Assembly (NCBI GenBank): GCA_015501055.1
Contig: JADNYV010000010.1
Span: forward strand, 1 to 64,000
Source of the DNA: Mucidula mucida
Lineage: Eukaryota; Basidiomycota; Agaricomycetes; Agaricales; Physalacriaceae
Reading direction: 5' to 3'
Length of the DNA: 64,000 nucleotides
Under the pieces are notes generated by a model, which searched no databases, was not told where the DNA came from, and worked only from the letters and a program-made list of their open reading frames with translations. Positions 11,437 to 23,499 of the stretch are shown here, one piece after another. Position 1 is the first letter of the stretch. Each line of letters begins with the position of its first letter. The translations under genes were made by a program, and so were the position numbers.

Positions 11437-12797
11437 TCAAGTGCACAAAAACTCACTATCAGACCGGTGGCGATAAATCATTTTGTTCCCGACGCCCAGT
11501 TTCTGACGTGACGGAGGGGAAAGAACCCGTAGGAGCCGCTGCAAAGCAGCTTTCGCGATCATTCTCCATGTGAATACGAGAACGATACCTGAAGAAGAAG
11601 AAATGAGTATGCTCATAGAGGATTGACTTGCTGCACACTGACCAACAAGCATCTTGAGAGCAGCAATCTCCCACCATAACACTGCATCACCAGGTACACG
11701 GACCCATTCACCCTTCGAAAACGCCCACCCACTACCAGGCATGATGATATCCGCGCTTCTATCCCGTACACCCACCGCCCACCGCCCGATCAAAGAACCC
11801 AGGGCAACCGCACCAGACAACACCGCGTCGTCAAAGCACGGACACTCATCTGCAGGCATCGGCACGAGCTCCAGCATCGCCCAAACCCAACGATCAACAC
11901 GAGCGGCACCTCCACGCCGCCTCGAAAAACCCAACTCTCCCATCGCTGAATGACCGGCAGCCCCTGGATGCCGACAGCCAGCGCGCCGAGCGCCAATCCC
12001 ACCGCACAGTCGGTGAAGGTGTGCATGCCGAGGTAGACGCGCCCAAAGATGATCGTACACGCGTATATTGACAGTGTCCAATAATACGGCACCGCAGTGT
12101 TCAGGCAGAGGTACAGCGCGATGGATGCGCTGTGTGTGGTGTGTGTCGAGGGAAAGCCGTATTCGAGATGATGGTTCATGACCGCTGTCCATCAATTGTC
12201 AGCAAGCACAAAACGACAGTGTCTGTAATACTTACTCAGTCTGGTGACAGGCGGCGAGAATGGCCGGGGTGAGCAGAAGAGGTCCTTGAGAAACGAAGAC
12301 GCGTAGCCACCGATAGCGAGGACAATGAGAAGCCTAACAACATACATGCTAGCGCTCAACAGAAATTGGCACGGCACGGAAGAGCGCGCACCCTCTCCCA
12401 AGATCGTCGTGTCCGAAAAAGAAGAAGACAGGCAACGACAGGATGAAGAACGAGTCTGTACCCAGGATACTAAGTAATGCACTGTATGAGGACCTGGATA
12501 GCCTAGTAGAACACGACAATATCTCACGAAGAATATGTAAAATACGCGTCAAGCAGAGGTGTGCGCATTCGTTCCTGCGACACGGTCAAGCCGAGAGTGG
12601 GAGTGTCGAGGAAAGGCTCCCACCTGGATATGAGCAATGAATCTGGATTCGTTTGCAACCGCTTTCACTAGGACAGCGCGCATACGCGCACGCCAGCGCG
12701 GGAGATGTTTATCGTATTCAACAATAGGTGGTTGTCGCTCGATCGTCTCTGCTCTAGGCAAGAGTTCGTCGACCAAATGCTTTTTCCCGTCGGTCAT
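11437..12797 (-). CDS. Long-chain-base/sphingosine-1-phosphate phosphatase (PAP2 family, LCB3-like)
   Basis: ER-membrane phosphatase that dephosphorylates dihydrosphingosine/phytosphingosine 1-phosphate. PAP2 motifs are in order: KDLFCSPRPFSPP (motif 1, K-x6-R-P), YGFPSTHTTHS (motif 2) and GRVYLGMHTFTDC (motif 3, with the catalytic His). The N-terminal segment HLPRWRARMRAVLVKAV and then RMRTPLLDAYFTYS match fungal LCB phosphatases. The ATG at 12795-12797 is the nearest upstream start in frame. Hydrophobic helices follow each motif. After motif 3 the family pattern continues (MPADECPCFDDAV...) in a frame shifted by one base relative to VEVPLVLIV, with the change somewhere around 11880-11905. 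No good intron fits, so this is probably a single-base error. The C-terminus is assigned approximately. Confidence 0.85.
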
Positions 12798-13152
12798 GAC
12801 GAAATAAGAAAGATACCAGTTCGTGTCAGTAGAGACTCGGATTCGACGCGAGGTAAACCATAATGATGGTGACAAAAGCCGAGCACTGTCTACGGGCCGA
12901 GTGAACTGATGTTAATCAAACCTAAGATATATTATTTCGAAAAAAGGTGTATACCAAGAGAAATGCACCAATACTAAGTATAATCTTAATGTAGTATGGT
13001 ATAGTTTACACATACAGACTTGCGACTAATTGAGAGACAAAATGCGAATGTCCAGCGTGCTATAATATACGTGGTAGTCCATGTGTGTATGTATGTTGGG
13101 CCGAAGACAGTAGATTCGTATATTCGTAAGGCCATGAGTTGTATTATTGGTA
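12798..13152. other. Intergenic between phosphatase and kinase genes
   Basis: About 355 bp, AT-rich around 12920-13080, between two minus-strand genes. It is presumably the kinase 3' UTR and the phosphatase promoter. No gene or structured element was recognised. Confidence 0.5.
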
Positions 13153-15121
13153 TCATCGCGAAGAGGGACTCGCGGACTTGCGCTTCGAACTGTCTTTGAC
13201 TTTGGTGATGGGATTATTCATGGCAGAGGTTTGCGGAGGTCGAATGCCACAGTCGCGAGGAGCGATTTCGCCACATTTGATATGCGCCCTTGAAAGACAA
13301 AGAGATGAGAGATTGTATCTAGAGAGTCAACAGAAATACCCACTTCATTCCACAATCATCGCACTCGAGTACGGGTTTCCAGCCTAGTCGCTTGGCGCAT
13401 ACGTCGCATTTAGCAACAAGGAGACCACTCGAAAAGATGAGGTCAAGCGGATTCCATGTAGTTTCTGCCGAGCCAGTCGGCGTGAGTGCACCAGTACCAC
13501 TAATGCTGTTCTTCTTCGGCTTCGCACCGGGTTTGAGTAGTGTGAACCGATGGACCATGGGCGCGACATAGTTCCATGAAGAGAACGGATGGTGGATCCG
13601 CCTTCAGTGGCATAAGCACTGGAAATGGCGGAGCCAGCAGCGGTATGGTAAGAATCCAAAGAGTCGATGGACATGATTGAAGACGTTCCAAGCAGATCAT
13701 CTTCGTGACGAGCTTCTAGCAGGCTCGACGGCGACGGAGAATTGAGAGAGTCCGAGCCGGGGGCATGCCTTGATGAGGAGTTTCATCAGGATTCGGGGCA
13801 GCACGAATAGTAAGGATAGAAGAAAGCGAGGGAGGTTGAGATCCATGAGACTTGATGACCGTTGTGCTATAGTCTGACATCTCTGACATCTCCGAGTCCG
13901 CGCCATCCAACAACGGTCGATGCCTATAAGTTCATGAATAGATATTCTGAGCCGAAATTTCAAACTTACCGGCAGTTGTATCACTCCAATCGCTGTCCAC
14001 ACCGACCTTGGACAAGCCGAGGACCGCTTCCATAAGCTCGTCGTCACTGTCATCGGTAGTAGACCCGCTAGAGCGGATATCCTTGCCGACTCCCATTCCG
14101 AAACTTGGAATTCGAGGACCAGGAGCGGGCGCTTTCCACCAGTCAAGAATTTGATACTGCCGACATGAGAATCTTCGTCCTCATTAAGACGCGCCAACAC
14201 CTCCACCTCGATGAGCCTCAAGCGCTCCAGAATTTCTCTGGTAGTGGGCCGATCGGATGGCTCGACGGCGCAACAATCGATACATAGGGCGAGCATGTCC
14301 GGGGGACATCCCGGGCTTGCTAGGCTGTGAACTTCCTCGGCGCTAACTCCAAACGAAGGCGCAGTACGTTTAAAGTGATGGTCATCCGCCAAGCGCCGGG
14401 CAATAATTTCGCAAAAGATGATACCAAGGGAAAAGATGTCGGTGGGAAGGTCAAATTCGTCGCCCAAGAGGATCTCGGGGGACATGTATGAGTCTGTGCC
14501 GCAAAAGGTCAGACGCTTCGACTCGTCCTCGCTGCGGGCTGCGATTCTGGCGAAACCAAAGTCGGTGATCTTTAGACGGCCATTGGCAGTGACGAGGAGG
14601 TTCTCGCCCTTGAGATCGCGATGTATGCACTTGCGGGCGTGGAGATAGGCGAGGGCACGGGTGATATCAGTGGCAAAGGAGAGACGCAAGCGCCAGGGCA
14701 TCGGTTTCGATTTGTCATGGATGTAAAGGCGCAGGTTTCCGTTCTCGATAAACTCTGACACGATGAAGATGCGATTGTCGGGATCAGGCGCGCGGGACAA
14801 CCCGAGGAAGAGGACAATGTTCGGATGCCTCGACTCCTTCATCAGCCGCCATTCGCGCTCAAAGTACTTGGCGACATCGTATTCCTTGGAGGGCAACACT
14901 TCCTTGATGGCAACGTCAATGCCGAGATATCTGCCTACACACATTGTCAGGACACAAAGCGAGACAGGACAAATACTGACCTTTGTAGACGTTGCCGAAA
15001 GATCCAGATCCTAGCTTTTTCCATTCCCCCTTGATATCCTGTGCACTGGTCAGAGAACGGAATAGGATGATTTGCGCAAAATGACCTCGTATGGGATTAC
15101 ATCGAACGCATCAGAATGCAT
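13153..15121 (-). CDS. TKL (LIMK/TESK-like) protein kinase with C-terminal C1-like zinc motif
   Basis: Predicted active Ser/Thr kinase. The start exon MHSDAFDVIPYE (ATG at 15119-15121) splices to KLGSGSFGNVYKG, the P-loop. Next come VAIKEV (catalytic Lys), the Glu-bearing alpha-C region, HRDLKGEN, DFGFARIA, FCGTDSYMSPEI (APE variant SPE), DIFSLGIIFCEI and the final DRPT Arg. Sequence style is closest to basidiomycete LISK kinases. After the catalytic domain is a Ser-rich linker, then CDVCAKRLGWKPVLECDDC and, after an intron, AHIKCGEIAPRDC, which resembles a C1 zinc finger. Ends in a basic tail at 13153. Near 14125, GGKRP passes to PGPRIPSFGMGVG only after a one-base correction (CCCG[G]CT expected). 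Confidence 0.82.
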
Positions 15122-15351
15122 TATAGGCGACGGTAGGTCAAGACAAAAGGCGGGCAGCCAACGTTTGGTGTGGACGACAAGAGAGAGCGGGATGAAACGT
15201 CAGGAGCTTTAACCGGTCACGTTCATGTCACACTTGTATTTGTCCGAAAACAGCAGTCTTGCGGCAAGCAACATAAATTTACGGAAAAACATAGGAAGAG
15301 AGAAACAAAATAAAGTAATTCCATCCGATATCCAAACCAAGAGGTATCGCT

Positions 15352-17088
15352 TTAAACACTGAAGAAGGGCTGCTCGTTCGACTGCTGCTGCTGTTGCTGC
15401 CTGGCAAACGGATTGTTCCCTTGGTTCAGTGCCCCTTGGTTCACCATACCCCCAGCCTTCTGCCCGTACCGCAACGCACCCACATTACCAAACGTATCTT
15501 GGCCGTCATCCCTGTTGGCGAACAGGCTCGCGAGATGCGCATTCTCGTCCTTGCGCGGCGGTACGTGTACGGGGCGCTGACTGGGAGAGGGCGTTCGACC
15601 ATAATCTGACCCAGACGGCGTGCTGTTGTTGGTCAGATTGCCCCCGTTGTTGTTCTCGTATGTGCCCTGTAGATTGAATGAAGGCGGTGGCATAGGCGAG
15701 TTTCGTATCGGGGACGAAGGTGTTTGGGGTGCGAATGGATTGTTTGATCTAGGAATAGAGTTAGTGTGCAACGTATCAAAAGACCGAGGATCTTACCCAA
15801 ATCCAGTTGGCTGAGCTGTTAGTGGTTGCGGTGGCTGCATAAACATGCTCTGCTGCTGTTGCTGCTGCATCTGTTGTTGCTGTTGTTGTAAAAGTAGCTG
15901 TTGACGCATCCACTCGTCGTTGGCTGCCTGCTGCTGCATCAGATATTGCTGTTGCTGCTGCTGACGCAAGTATTCCGCCTGCGAATGTATAAGTGACAGT
16001 CAAGACATGCGCCAGAACGTACCTCTTGCTCAGCCTGCTGTTGATACGGATTGAACGACGTGAACTGGGGCTGCATCGCCGGTAAATTGAGGCTGCAATT
16101 GTTGCGTGAACTGTGGCTGCAGTCCCACGGTATATGGTGTCGGGTCTGACATGGTCGGGAAGGGATTGTTGTTGAACTGGTTCGGGGGAGCACTGTCGTG
16201 AAGCTCAGCATTGATACCAAAAAATAGACAAGTAAGACGTACAGTTGATTCTGGTCATCAAAGAGCGCGGCGGCGTTCGAGTTCTCGACAGCATTCTTAT
16301 GTTTTTCTTCCTCCTCTCGGCTGAGACGAAGTGCCTCTTGCAAATCCCGTTCCTCCGCCGTCTGTTGATCCTTGGCAAGGGAGCGCTTGCTCTCCTCAAT
16401 AGCCTTCTTCAAGTCATCCTCGTCCTTGTTGGATTTACGACCCGTTCCTGACCTCCGCCGCAAATTCTCGTCATCGTCCACAGCAGGATCGGTCTCATCA
16501 ACTTCGCCAGCACCTCCACGGATCATGCGGTCCCGCATTGACGCTCGAGCGCGGCGTTCCTGCCTGAGCCGGCCCTCGTCAATGAGCAGACTGGTAATGT
16601 CTTTGGCCTTTTGGCGGACATTGGCGCCCTGATCCTTGCCCTCCTCATCGATATACTGGAACTCCTTGAGAGTCTTGATGATGTACACATTATCGCGAAA
16701 GTAGATGACAACGTTTCGGAGCCTTGATGGAGGCAATAATCCAACACGGTGAGGCTCTATGGAGATATGAGGCCGCCACGCCAGGAAATGCAATGAACGC
16801 CGCAGACCTTGAAGACATGGCGCCAGTTCTTGCCCTTGTCATTCAACCGCTTGTCGAGCATCTCCATAATTTCAACAAAGTCACCCCTACGAGTTCAAAA
16901 TGGTCAATGCTGTCGTTGTCGTCGCCGATTGCTTACTGGTTGTATGTGAGCTGTGCAATCTCGTTCATCTGCGTGCCGCTGGGCCCCCACGGATCGTTGG
17001 ACGTGGCATCGCGGACCTTTGACTGCGTGTCGGAGTAGCCCTTGGTATAGTTCTTGGTAACACGGATGAACGACTTTCCAATGTTCAT
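15352..17088 (-). CDS. Epsin (ENTH-domain endocytic adaptor)
   Basis: Clathrin adaptor for endocytosis. The ATG at 17086-17088 starts MNIGKSFIRVTKNYTKGYS, then KVRDATSNDPWGPSG, DFVEIMEMLDKRLNDKGKNWRH, LDYCLHQGSE, VVIYFRDNVYIIKTLKEFQY and GANVRQKAKDI, which is a complete ENTH domain that binds PtdIns(4,5)P2. Two ubiquitin-interacting-type helices follow (DDLKKAIEESKRS, ERDLQEALRLSREEE). The C-terminal half is Gln-rich and carries NPF motifs (NNPFAPQ, NNPFARQ) for EH-domain partners, ending FFSV. Near 16713-16717 the frame needs one more A (GAA[A]ACG) to keep GSENVVIYF. Introns are short and canonical. Confidence 0.9.
15830..15975 (-). repeat. Gln-codon (CAG/CAA) tract within epsin
   Basis: Dense runs of CTG/TTG on the plus strand encode polyglutamine-rich segments of epsin on the minus strand. 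A shorter run is at about 15375-15400. Such tracts are length-variable and common in fungal epsins. Confidence 0.7.
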
Positions 17089-17319
17089 AGTGTAAGGAGA
17101 GCAGCAGAACAAGCGCAGACCGTGATGTGACGGGACCCGCGCCATCCGGCATCACACACATCGGACTCTGATGGTGATGGCACCGACAGTGAGACGGAAT
17201 GGCCGTCATGGCATGGGAGAGATGCAGAAAATAGGTTAGAGGAGCGCGAGGCTCGGACATACAACAAGAGAGATACACGACCCGCTACATAAATACATGC
17301 CACATAAATCAACGTCGTA

Positions 17320-20097
17320 TCATGTCGAGGCTGTAGCCTTGACACTGTTCAGGCGCACTACCAACGGTAACAAAGATACATTCTCGCTCGACGCGTAAAA
17401 CTGCACGCAATCTAGATAGATCTTGAACCTGTACAGAATGAGCAAGAACGGTTACGCAAGTCAATCAAATTCACCAATGGTTAAAGTTCGTTTCAAACTT
17501 GAGGAACACGTCCCAGCGCTTCGCCTTGCCCTGCTCATCCGTCTCGCCCGCATCCTCGGAGGCACTGGCCTGGTTAGCAGATTTTGTAAACATCGCAGTG
17601 TACATTGCAAACGTTGAACAAGTCACGATGAGCCTTGAAAATGCCTTTTAAACGATTAAAAATAGTTACTAACGCACGGCATATGCTCACCTTGAGAAGC
17701 TTGGAGCTAGTCAACATACACTCCTTGAGGCATGTATCCAGAAAGTCCACGTGGTCCCTCAAAAGTTGGTCAACTGTCGACACCTTTTCTAGCTTTGCCT
17801 CAAGAGCCCTCCAATTCGGTTCCAAAACCTCGAACGTCGCAAATGCAAGTATCTGCTGTATAAACGAAAGCATGCGCGCGCGCAGCAGAAATACTCGAGC
17901 CCGCCACCGATCGAATTCAGTATTTTCGCCAGACTGTCGACGCCACACCGTGGTCTTGTGTTCTATCCACATGGCTGAAAGTGATTGTTCTACGTGCTTG
18001 AGGTGAAGCAGGAATCGAAAGAGGAGCTGATATCGGAGTATCGTCTTTCGTGAAACCACAAGCGAAAGCGGGAACTTGACACTGTAGTCGAAAGCCAGCG
18101 CATCAATAGCTAACGACGTTAGTTAAAGGCAATATTGGAATGATAGACATACCCAGCAAAGGCTTCTTGTCGGGATCCTTCTCCTTATCCCGTTTCAAGG
18201 CCTGTGATGCGTCGATTTCGTCGCCATTCCCAATCTGCCCACTTTCACCCACAACCTTCATCAACCATTCATACAGCCCCGAGGAGGTCATTGTTACTTT
18301 GACATCCTCGCGGAAGAGAGTATCATCGCCGTGGACATCCGTATTCAGCGCAAGCTCGAGTAAACTCTGAAACTTGACTATAGAAGCTGATTTAGCGACT
18401 TGCGCAACTCCGTATGCGCCAAATCGAGGAAATGTGTGAGGAAGAAGGATTGCGAAAGGAAGAAGTATCGCTTTAAGCTCCGGAGTCTGGGTATTAACTG
18501 TTGGTCTTTTAACAGGAGCTGCAACAGTGTGCGGTTGGCGTTCGAGTAGGCTTTTCCACAAATTTGTAGAATCTAGAAGTCAATGTCAACACAAGCAATA
18601 TTTATCGTCGAAAACCGACCTTTCGTCATCCATGTCGAACACCTCGTTGTCGTAGAGTCCCACTGGTTCTCGATGCCGCACTCTCGTATCACGTTAAGAT
18701 ATTTTCCCGCCAGGAGAATCTTATGCTTCCATCCTTCTAATAACGGTGGTACACAAGCACCGCCAGGTAGACGCCCGCCAACAGATCGCGGTGGAGGTAC
18801 TCCAGCCTGCCGTTTTGCTGATGTTGAGAAGTGCCATCTCTAAGGGTATACCGCCTCTCCCAATACTCGTCCGTATAATCCATCTCTAGAATTCCGCGAT
18901 TTATGAACTTTGATTCCTTCACCAAAAGCTCTTCATGCGGGTCATCTAGGCGACCTGTTGTAATCCACATCTTCAACATGGCTGCGTACGGCTTCCCTGC
19001 TTCTCTGAGAAGCGTACCATAGAGCGTGTTCGCAGTGGGGTCCCCAGACATATTCTGCATGCGCTCGTAGATGATGGTAAGAACCTCGCCACCCTTGACA
19101 GCGATACCGCTGCTGTCCGTGAGTCCATTCTTGTCCATCTCAGACATGACGGCTTTCAACTTGGCGCCGCCTATTCCAAGAGCTTCATTCCGTGCCTCTT
19201 CTTCGGGATCTAGCTCACTTGACTGGTCTGAAGAGGATGAGGAAAGCTCTGCCGATGGATCGTCGGCCGAGCCTAGCTCTATTACGAGCTGGTAGAGGAG
19301 AGAAAGAGTGTGAATGGTGGGATGGACGTAGAACCAGAGTTTCTGAAGGGAGAATTGAGGTGAGAAGTTGAACGCGTGCTCGAGTTGTGATAAGAGGGTT
19401 GGTAGTCTTTCAACATGTCGCGAATGGCTGCGCAAAGAGCGTGATTGACGAGCCCATAATCAAGGTCGCTTCGATGCTCGATGAATGAGGAGATTGCGGT
19501 GTAGTATGTGCCGAGTGGGAGAATTCGTTCTACCAAGTCCTGTAATGACGAGTCCAGCGATGGCGCGACAGTAAAACGCACACCCTGCAGTGGATCATCT
19601 TCGCCAGGGGAGTAGTCGGGGTGATATGTTATATGTGTTCCTTCAATGCCCTGGAACTGATGAGCCAAAGTCGACGCGTGAAGAACAAACACGGACCATT
19701 AAGACGTATAACAAGTCTTCGAGGATGATGGATTCCTGTATGTCAAGGGGTACATGATCTAGATTATTTTGCCTGCCCTTTCCTTTGATTTGGGAGGCGC
19801 AGTGCCGATACTGACCCGCGAATTTAGTGGGGCGCGGACAAAGGACGTCTCTGCGATGAAGGACGGCTCTGGTAGTCGTATTCGCGCGACGAGTGAACGC
19901 GTCCATTGATATCTTCCGTTCCGTCGTCGCTCGTCCTGCGATTCCGTCTGACCGAGGCGATAGTACCTGTAATCTGAGAATAATTGGAGGCCGAGTATCG
20001 CGATATACACGAAACTTGCCTTTGAGTACTCGCGGGCAGTCAAAGTGATATTTTTGTGGCGAGCACCCGTTTTCGTTCTGGGCGTGTAGTAGTCCAT
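17320..20097 (-). CDS. Gamma-tubulin complex component 2 (GCP2/Spc97)
   Basis: Subunit of the gamma-tubulin small complex that nucleates microtubules. Family blocks in order: PLDIQESIILEDLLYVLM, GTHITYHPDYSP, LVERILPLGTYYTAISSFIE, LEHAFNFSPQFSLQKLWFYV (GRIP1), EARNEALGIGGAKL, PYAAMLKMWITTGRLDDPHEE, EYWERRYTLRDG, GGRLPGGACVPPLLE, HKILLAGKYLNVIRECG, SLLELALNTD, DALAFDYSVKFPLSLV, RYQLLFRFLLHLKHVEQSL and HWFKIYLDCVQFYA (GRIP2). The stop is at 17320 after a final intron. Two one-base deletions are needed to join blocks, near 18830 (DGTS.. to AKRQAGVPPP) and near 19402 (DYQ to LLSQLEHAF). The 5' end is uncertain: ATG 20095-20097 is the best guess and would need a GC-AG intron. Confidence 0.85.
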
Positions 20098-20207
20098 GCC
20101 GTCTGTCGCGGTGGTGGTTGTTAAAGAGGTGATTGCCAAATACAGGCTCAACCTCTTACCGTGACTATCCGGTCTTTCCTCCTACCTGCTCGTCGCGGCC
20201 AAGCACA

Positions 20208-21574
20208 ATGCGCGACGGGGGCATATACAATATTCAGCGCGCGCTGCCGCGTATGGTGCGTCCCGCTCGTTTTGCCAGCGACCTAAAATTTATTGCATTT
20301 CCAGAGCTGGCATCCTGCGAACCTGTTCAACCTATGGGTCCGTTCAGAGGGCTCTTTGAAGGATCTTACAGACAAAATGAAGACCAGTCGACGGAGTCTC
20401 TTTCAGTACCGTTGGATATCCAAGACTCTCGTCCGAGCATACCATGGAGACTTCATTCCAGAAAAAATCTTCAAACGATGGTACATGCTCCAAACCCTTC
20501 CCAACGTGCGCCCTCGCGCTGCCGTCGTCGGCGACGACAGAGTCTCTCTGGAGGAATTCTCTCGTCGCAAAATGAAACAAGACGAGTACAACGAAGCGGA
20601 GACCCAGCATGGCCTGGCACCTGTCGGTAGTTTGATGTTCTCCGCGGTGGAACGACGAATAGACGTGTTCGTGTTTCGCTGCTGTTTCGCGCACAGCGTT
20701 TACGAAGCGCGTCGTCTGGTTATACATGGCTATGTTACGCTCAACGGACAAAAGGCAAGTCTACGTCCATAATACCCGTGCTTTTCTAACATTAAACTAG
20801 CACTCCAATTGCAACACGCGTTTGGCTCCCGGAGACATGGTCTCTGTCGATCCCAGCGCCATCCGTTTCTTTAAAGAGCCTGACAGGGAGACCACGGACG
20901 TTCGCAAGATTATTCGCGACGCAGCACCACAGAGAGTTTTCCGCAGGCGTCAGCCCACACCGAATCCCTCAACAAAAGAGTCAGGTGTCACCGCTACTGC
21001 GTCGGATACACCTGGCGCTGAGGCTTCGGACAAAACGACTGAGGTGACGGACGCTAGCGCAGACAATGCAACTGCAGTGACGGATGAATCGGCCAGTGCT
21101 GCCTCAGCAGACGCCTCTAGCTCAGACACTTCAGACACTGCAGAAGAGTCAGCAAAGGACGAGTCGTCAAATGTTGCAGAGGCTCGAAAAGAGGAGGAAG
21201 ACGCGGGAAAGCTGGCTGTAAATGACGGTCTTACCCCCTTCTATTTGCCCACTTGGGCCGCTCCTTGGTTGTTCATCCCCGCTTACATCGAAGTCAACTT
21301 TTCGACCTGCTCAGCCATCTACGTCCGCCATCCAACCGCTCGTCCTGGCTACTCCGAGATCCCGACGCCTTATGATGCGGATGGCGATGTCATTCGTTTC
21401 GCTTGGGAGTACTACGCCAAGAGGAGACCTCGTCTAAGGACGGTGTCGCAGCTCGCGCGTATGCCAGAAGACAGGTCTTATGATCCCGCCCCAATTGAAC
21501 TTGACAGAGCTAGGAGGCTACATCGTTCACAGACCCAAAAGAAGGCTGCTGCGATGTCGGGCGTCATTCTATGA
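20208..21574 (+). CDS. NAM9: Mitochondrial small-subunit ribosomal protein uS4m
   Basis: Component of the mitochondrial ribosome. The start exon MRDGGIYNIQRALPRM joins through a GT-AG intron to SWHPANLFNLWVRSEGS. The S4 RNA-binding domain follows: ERRIDVFVFRCCFAHSVYEAR, RLVIHGYVTLNGQK, then NTRLAPGDMVSVDP. The second intron (20755-20800) has a GC donor (AAG|GCAAGT) and a normal AG acceptor. Codons before and after fit only with that splice. A long Ser/Thr/Asp/Glu/Ala-rich insert (about 20990-21200) precedes the fungal C-terminal block LPTWAAPWLFIPAYIEVNFS, with RHPTARPGYSEIPTPYDADGD and the end SGVIL. Divergent from GCP2, 110 bp between presumed starts. Confidence 0.9.
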
Positions 21575-21677
21575 ATATCATACCTATCTATAATAATATT
21601 GTGATCATTCAGCTCAAGTCAGCCAGCTATTGAGTGTGCAATTTTAATCTTTAACAAAAAGCATCAAGAGAATCTCT

Positions 21678-23295
21678 TCAATCAAACTGCTCGTAAACCA
21701 CGTCTATCCCCAAGCTACGCAAAACCTCCACATTCCGCTTGTCAACGCCAGGGCATTCGAGTATGCGCACAGTCTCAATCATGACGGGCTTCACAATATC
21801 GACCTGGACCTTCATCTTCGCAGGCAGCCTGCGAATCTGTCTACTGCCTTTGTTGTCGATTCCCGCACGCCTCTTCCTAACAGCGATGAGCAAACCAACG
21901 CCACGAAGGTCACCACATCCCAAAAACGTGATACTCTTCAACCGAGGACACCTCCCTTGAGCCAGCGCATCAAGGATACTGCTCATTCCCTTGCACGCGT
22001 CAAGAGTGAGCGACAACAGTGACGGAAGATAACCGAGCATCGCCGGTACACTCTCCAACGTGAAAGCCGTAAGCACCATATGCGTAAGATGCGGAAGCCG
22101 GGGATCGTGGAACATGCTCTCCATCTTGGGGAGGATGGGCGTCGTGGACTCTTTGGTGTTGGCCAGCTCGAGAGCATGCAGGGTAGGAAAAGTGAATTTA
22201 CGAGCGATACAGGTGATCGATTCGTCGGAAGGGCTCTGAAGAAAAAGAGACGTGATCGTTTCCAGCGCGGAGGAACGGAAGATGGGCACTGGATTATGCA
22301 CGTGTGATTGTGGAGCATGAAAAGAGCCTTGGAGGAGCAGGTCGAGTTTAGCCAACGATGGAACGGTTAGATATTGTAGAAGGAAGAATACCATCTCCCC
22401 CCACGGATTGCTCCACTCTAGCGATTGCAGGTGGGGAAGTAAGGCTGTTGGAAAGACGGTGTTTTCAGCCACCTTTAGTGGCGCGCTGTGCAGGGAAAGC
22501 TCGACGAGACGAGGCGTCCAGGTCAGGACCTTCAAGAGACTTTGCACGCTAAAATGTCTTTCGCAGCGTACAGGAAATGAGATGGATAATGTAGTCAGGT
22601 GTTGATATAAACGTGGTGAAATCGAGAGTGGAGGGAGTGCGTCGATGACCAGAGACACAAGTTTTGAAGAATTACGTTTAGGAGCCTGTGTCGCGTTGGT
22701 GGTTCAGCGCGTCCATATCCACGAATCGCAAGTCGCCGGTGTAAATCAGTTCAAGAGACACCAGCTCTGGAGGCCCTGTCGTGTTGATATGACACACGAG
22801 ATCATGAAGCCAGAACTGGTCACTATAGTGCGCGACCAAAGTGCGAATGCGGTTGCCTTGTTCAAGCAACAAGGCTTTGTCTCGCGGGTCGTTTGCCAAG
22901 GTGACGTCCAACAGCGCATTCTTGGAGCGGTTCAATAAGAGTGCTACAAGTGCGCTGTGTGATGTCGCTGAGACCGATGTCCATAGCGCCGGCGTCGAGA
23001 CGGCGACGTCGTGCCATTTGCGATTGACGTGAGTGAGAGTGAATGGGTTCCCTTGGTATAGGAGGAAGACATGGGTGAGGAGTTCAACAGGAAGCCAGTT
23101 GATAGGGTATTTCGCTGCCTCCAACTGTGACTCCATGCTTTCCAGCGACGCTCGTTTTAACGTGGTCGCGTCCTTGGTATGCTGAAGTGCGTCGATATGA
23201 CGCTGAAGATCGTCTTCTTGAACGCGTAAGACTTCCAGCTGAGCAGTGACAATAGCAAGCTTTGCCTCTACGGATGACAAGGATGGGCGGCTCAT
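21678..23295 (-). CDS. F-box protein with leucine-rich C-terminus (frameshifted)
   Basis: Probable SCF substrate adaptor of the large Agaricomycete F-box family. ATG 23293-23295 starts a coiled-coil (LEVLRVQEDDLQRHIDAL). Then comes the F-box INWLPVELLTHVFLLY, with the usual follow-up LTHVNRKWHDVAVSTPALWTSV. The C-terminal ~320 codons (21678-22658) are Leu-rich with repeated LPHL..L-x-L units. The two parts are in different frames. HQRDTGS meets a stop at about 22679, while APKRNSSKLVSLVID begins one frame over, so a one-base deletion near 22688 is likely. Otherwise the ORF would be two adjacent pieces. Confidence 0.72.
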
Positions 23296-23499
23296 TGTGG
23301 TCAGGCCTCAAGGAGAACAATAACGCGGCCCGGGCCGGCCTTCCCTTCCGCCTTCATTCAGACTGTTGATAACACGCGCGTACCTTGCGCGTATCTACGT
23401 CTTAAGCTTCGACCACTGTTTAGGTCGATAAACAGCATCAATGGACTCTTATATGATGATCTCCGTCTGTATTGAATATCTGCTTTACAAACCCACAAA

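Noticed and set aside
13697..14120. Long continuation of the kinase frame on the minus strand
   Set aside because: After GGKRP the frame loses family character, while the neighbouring frame gives the Ser-rich linker. It is treated as an artefact of a one-base slip.
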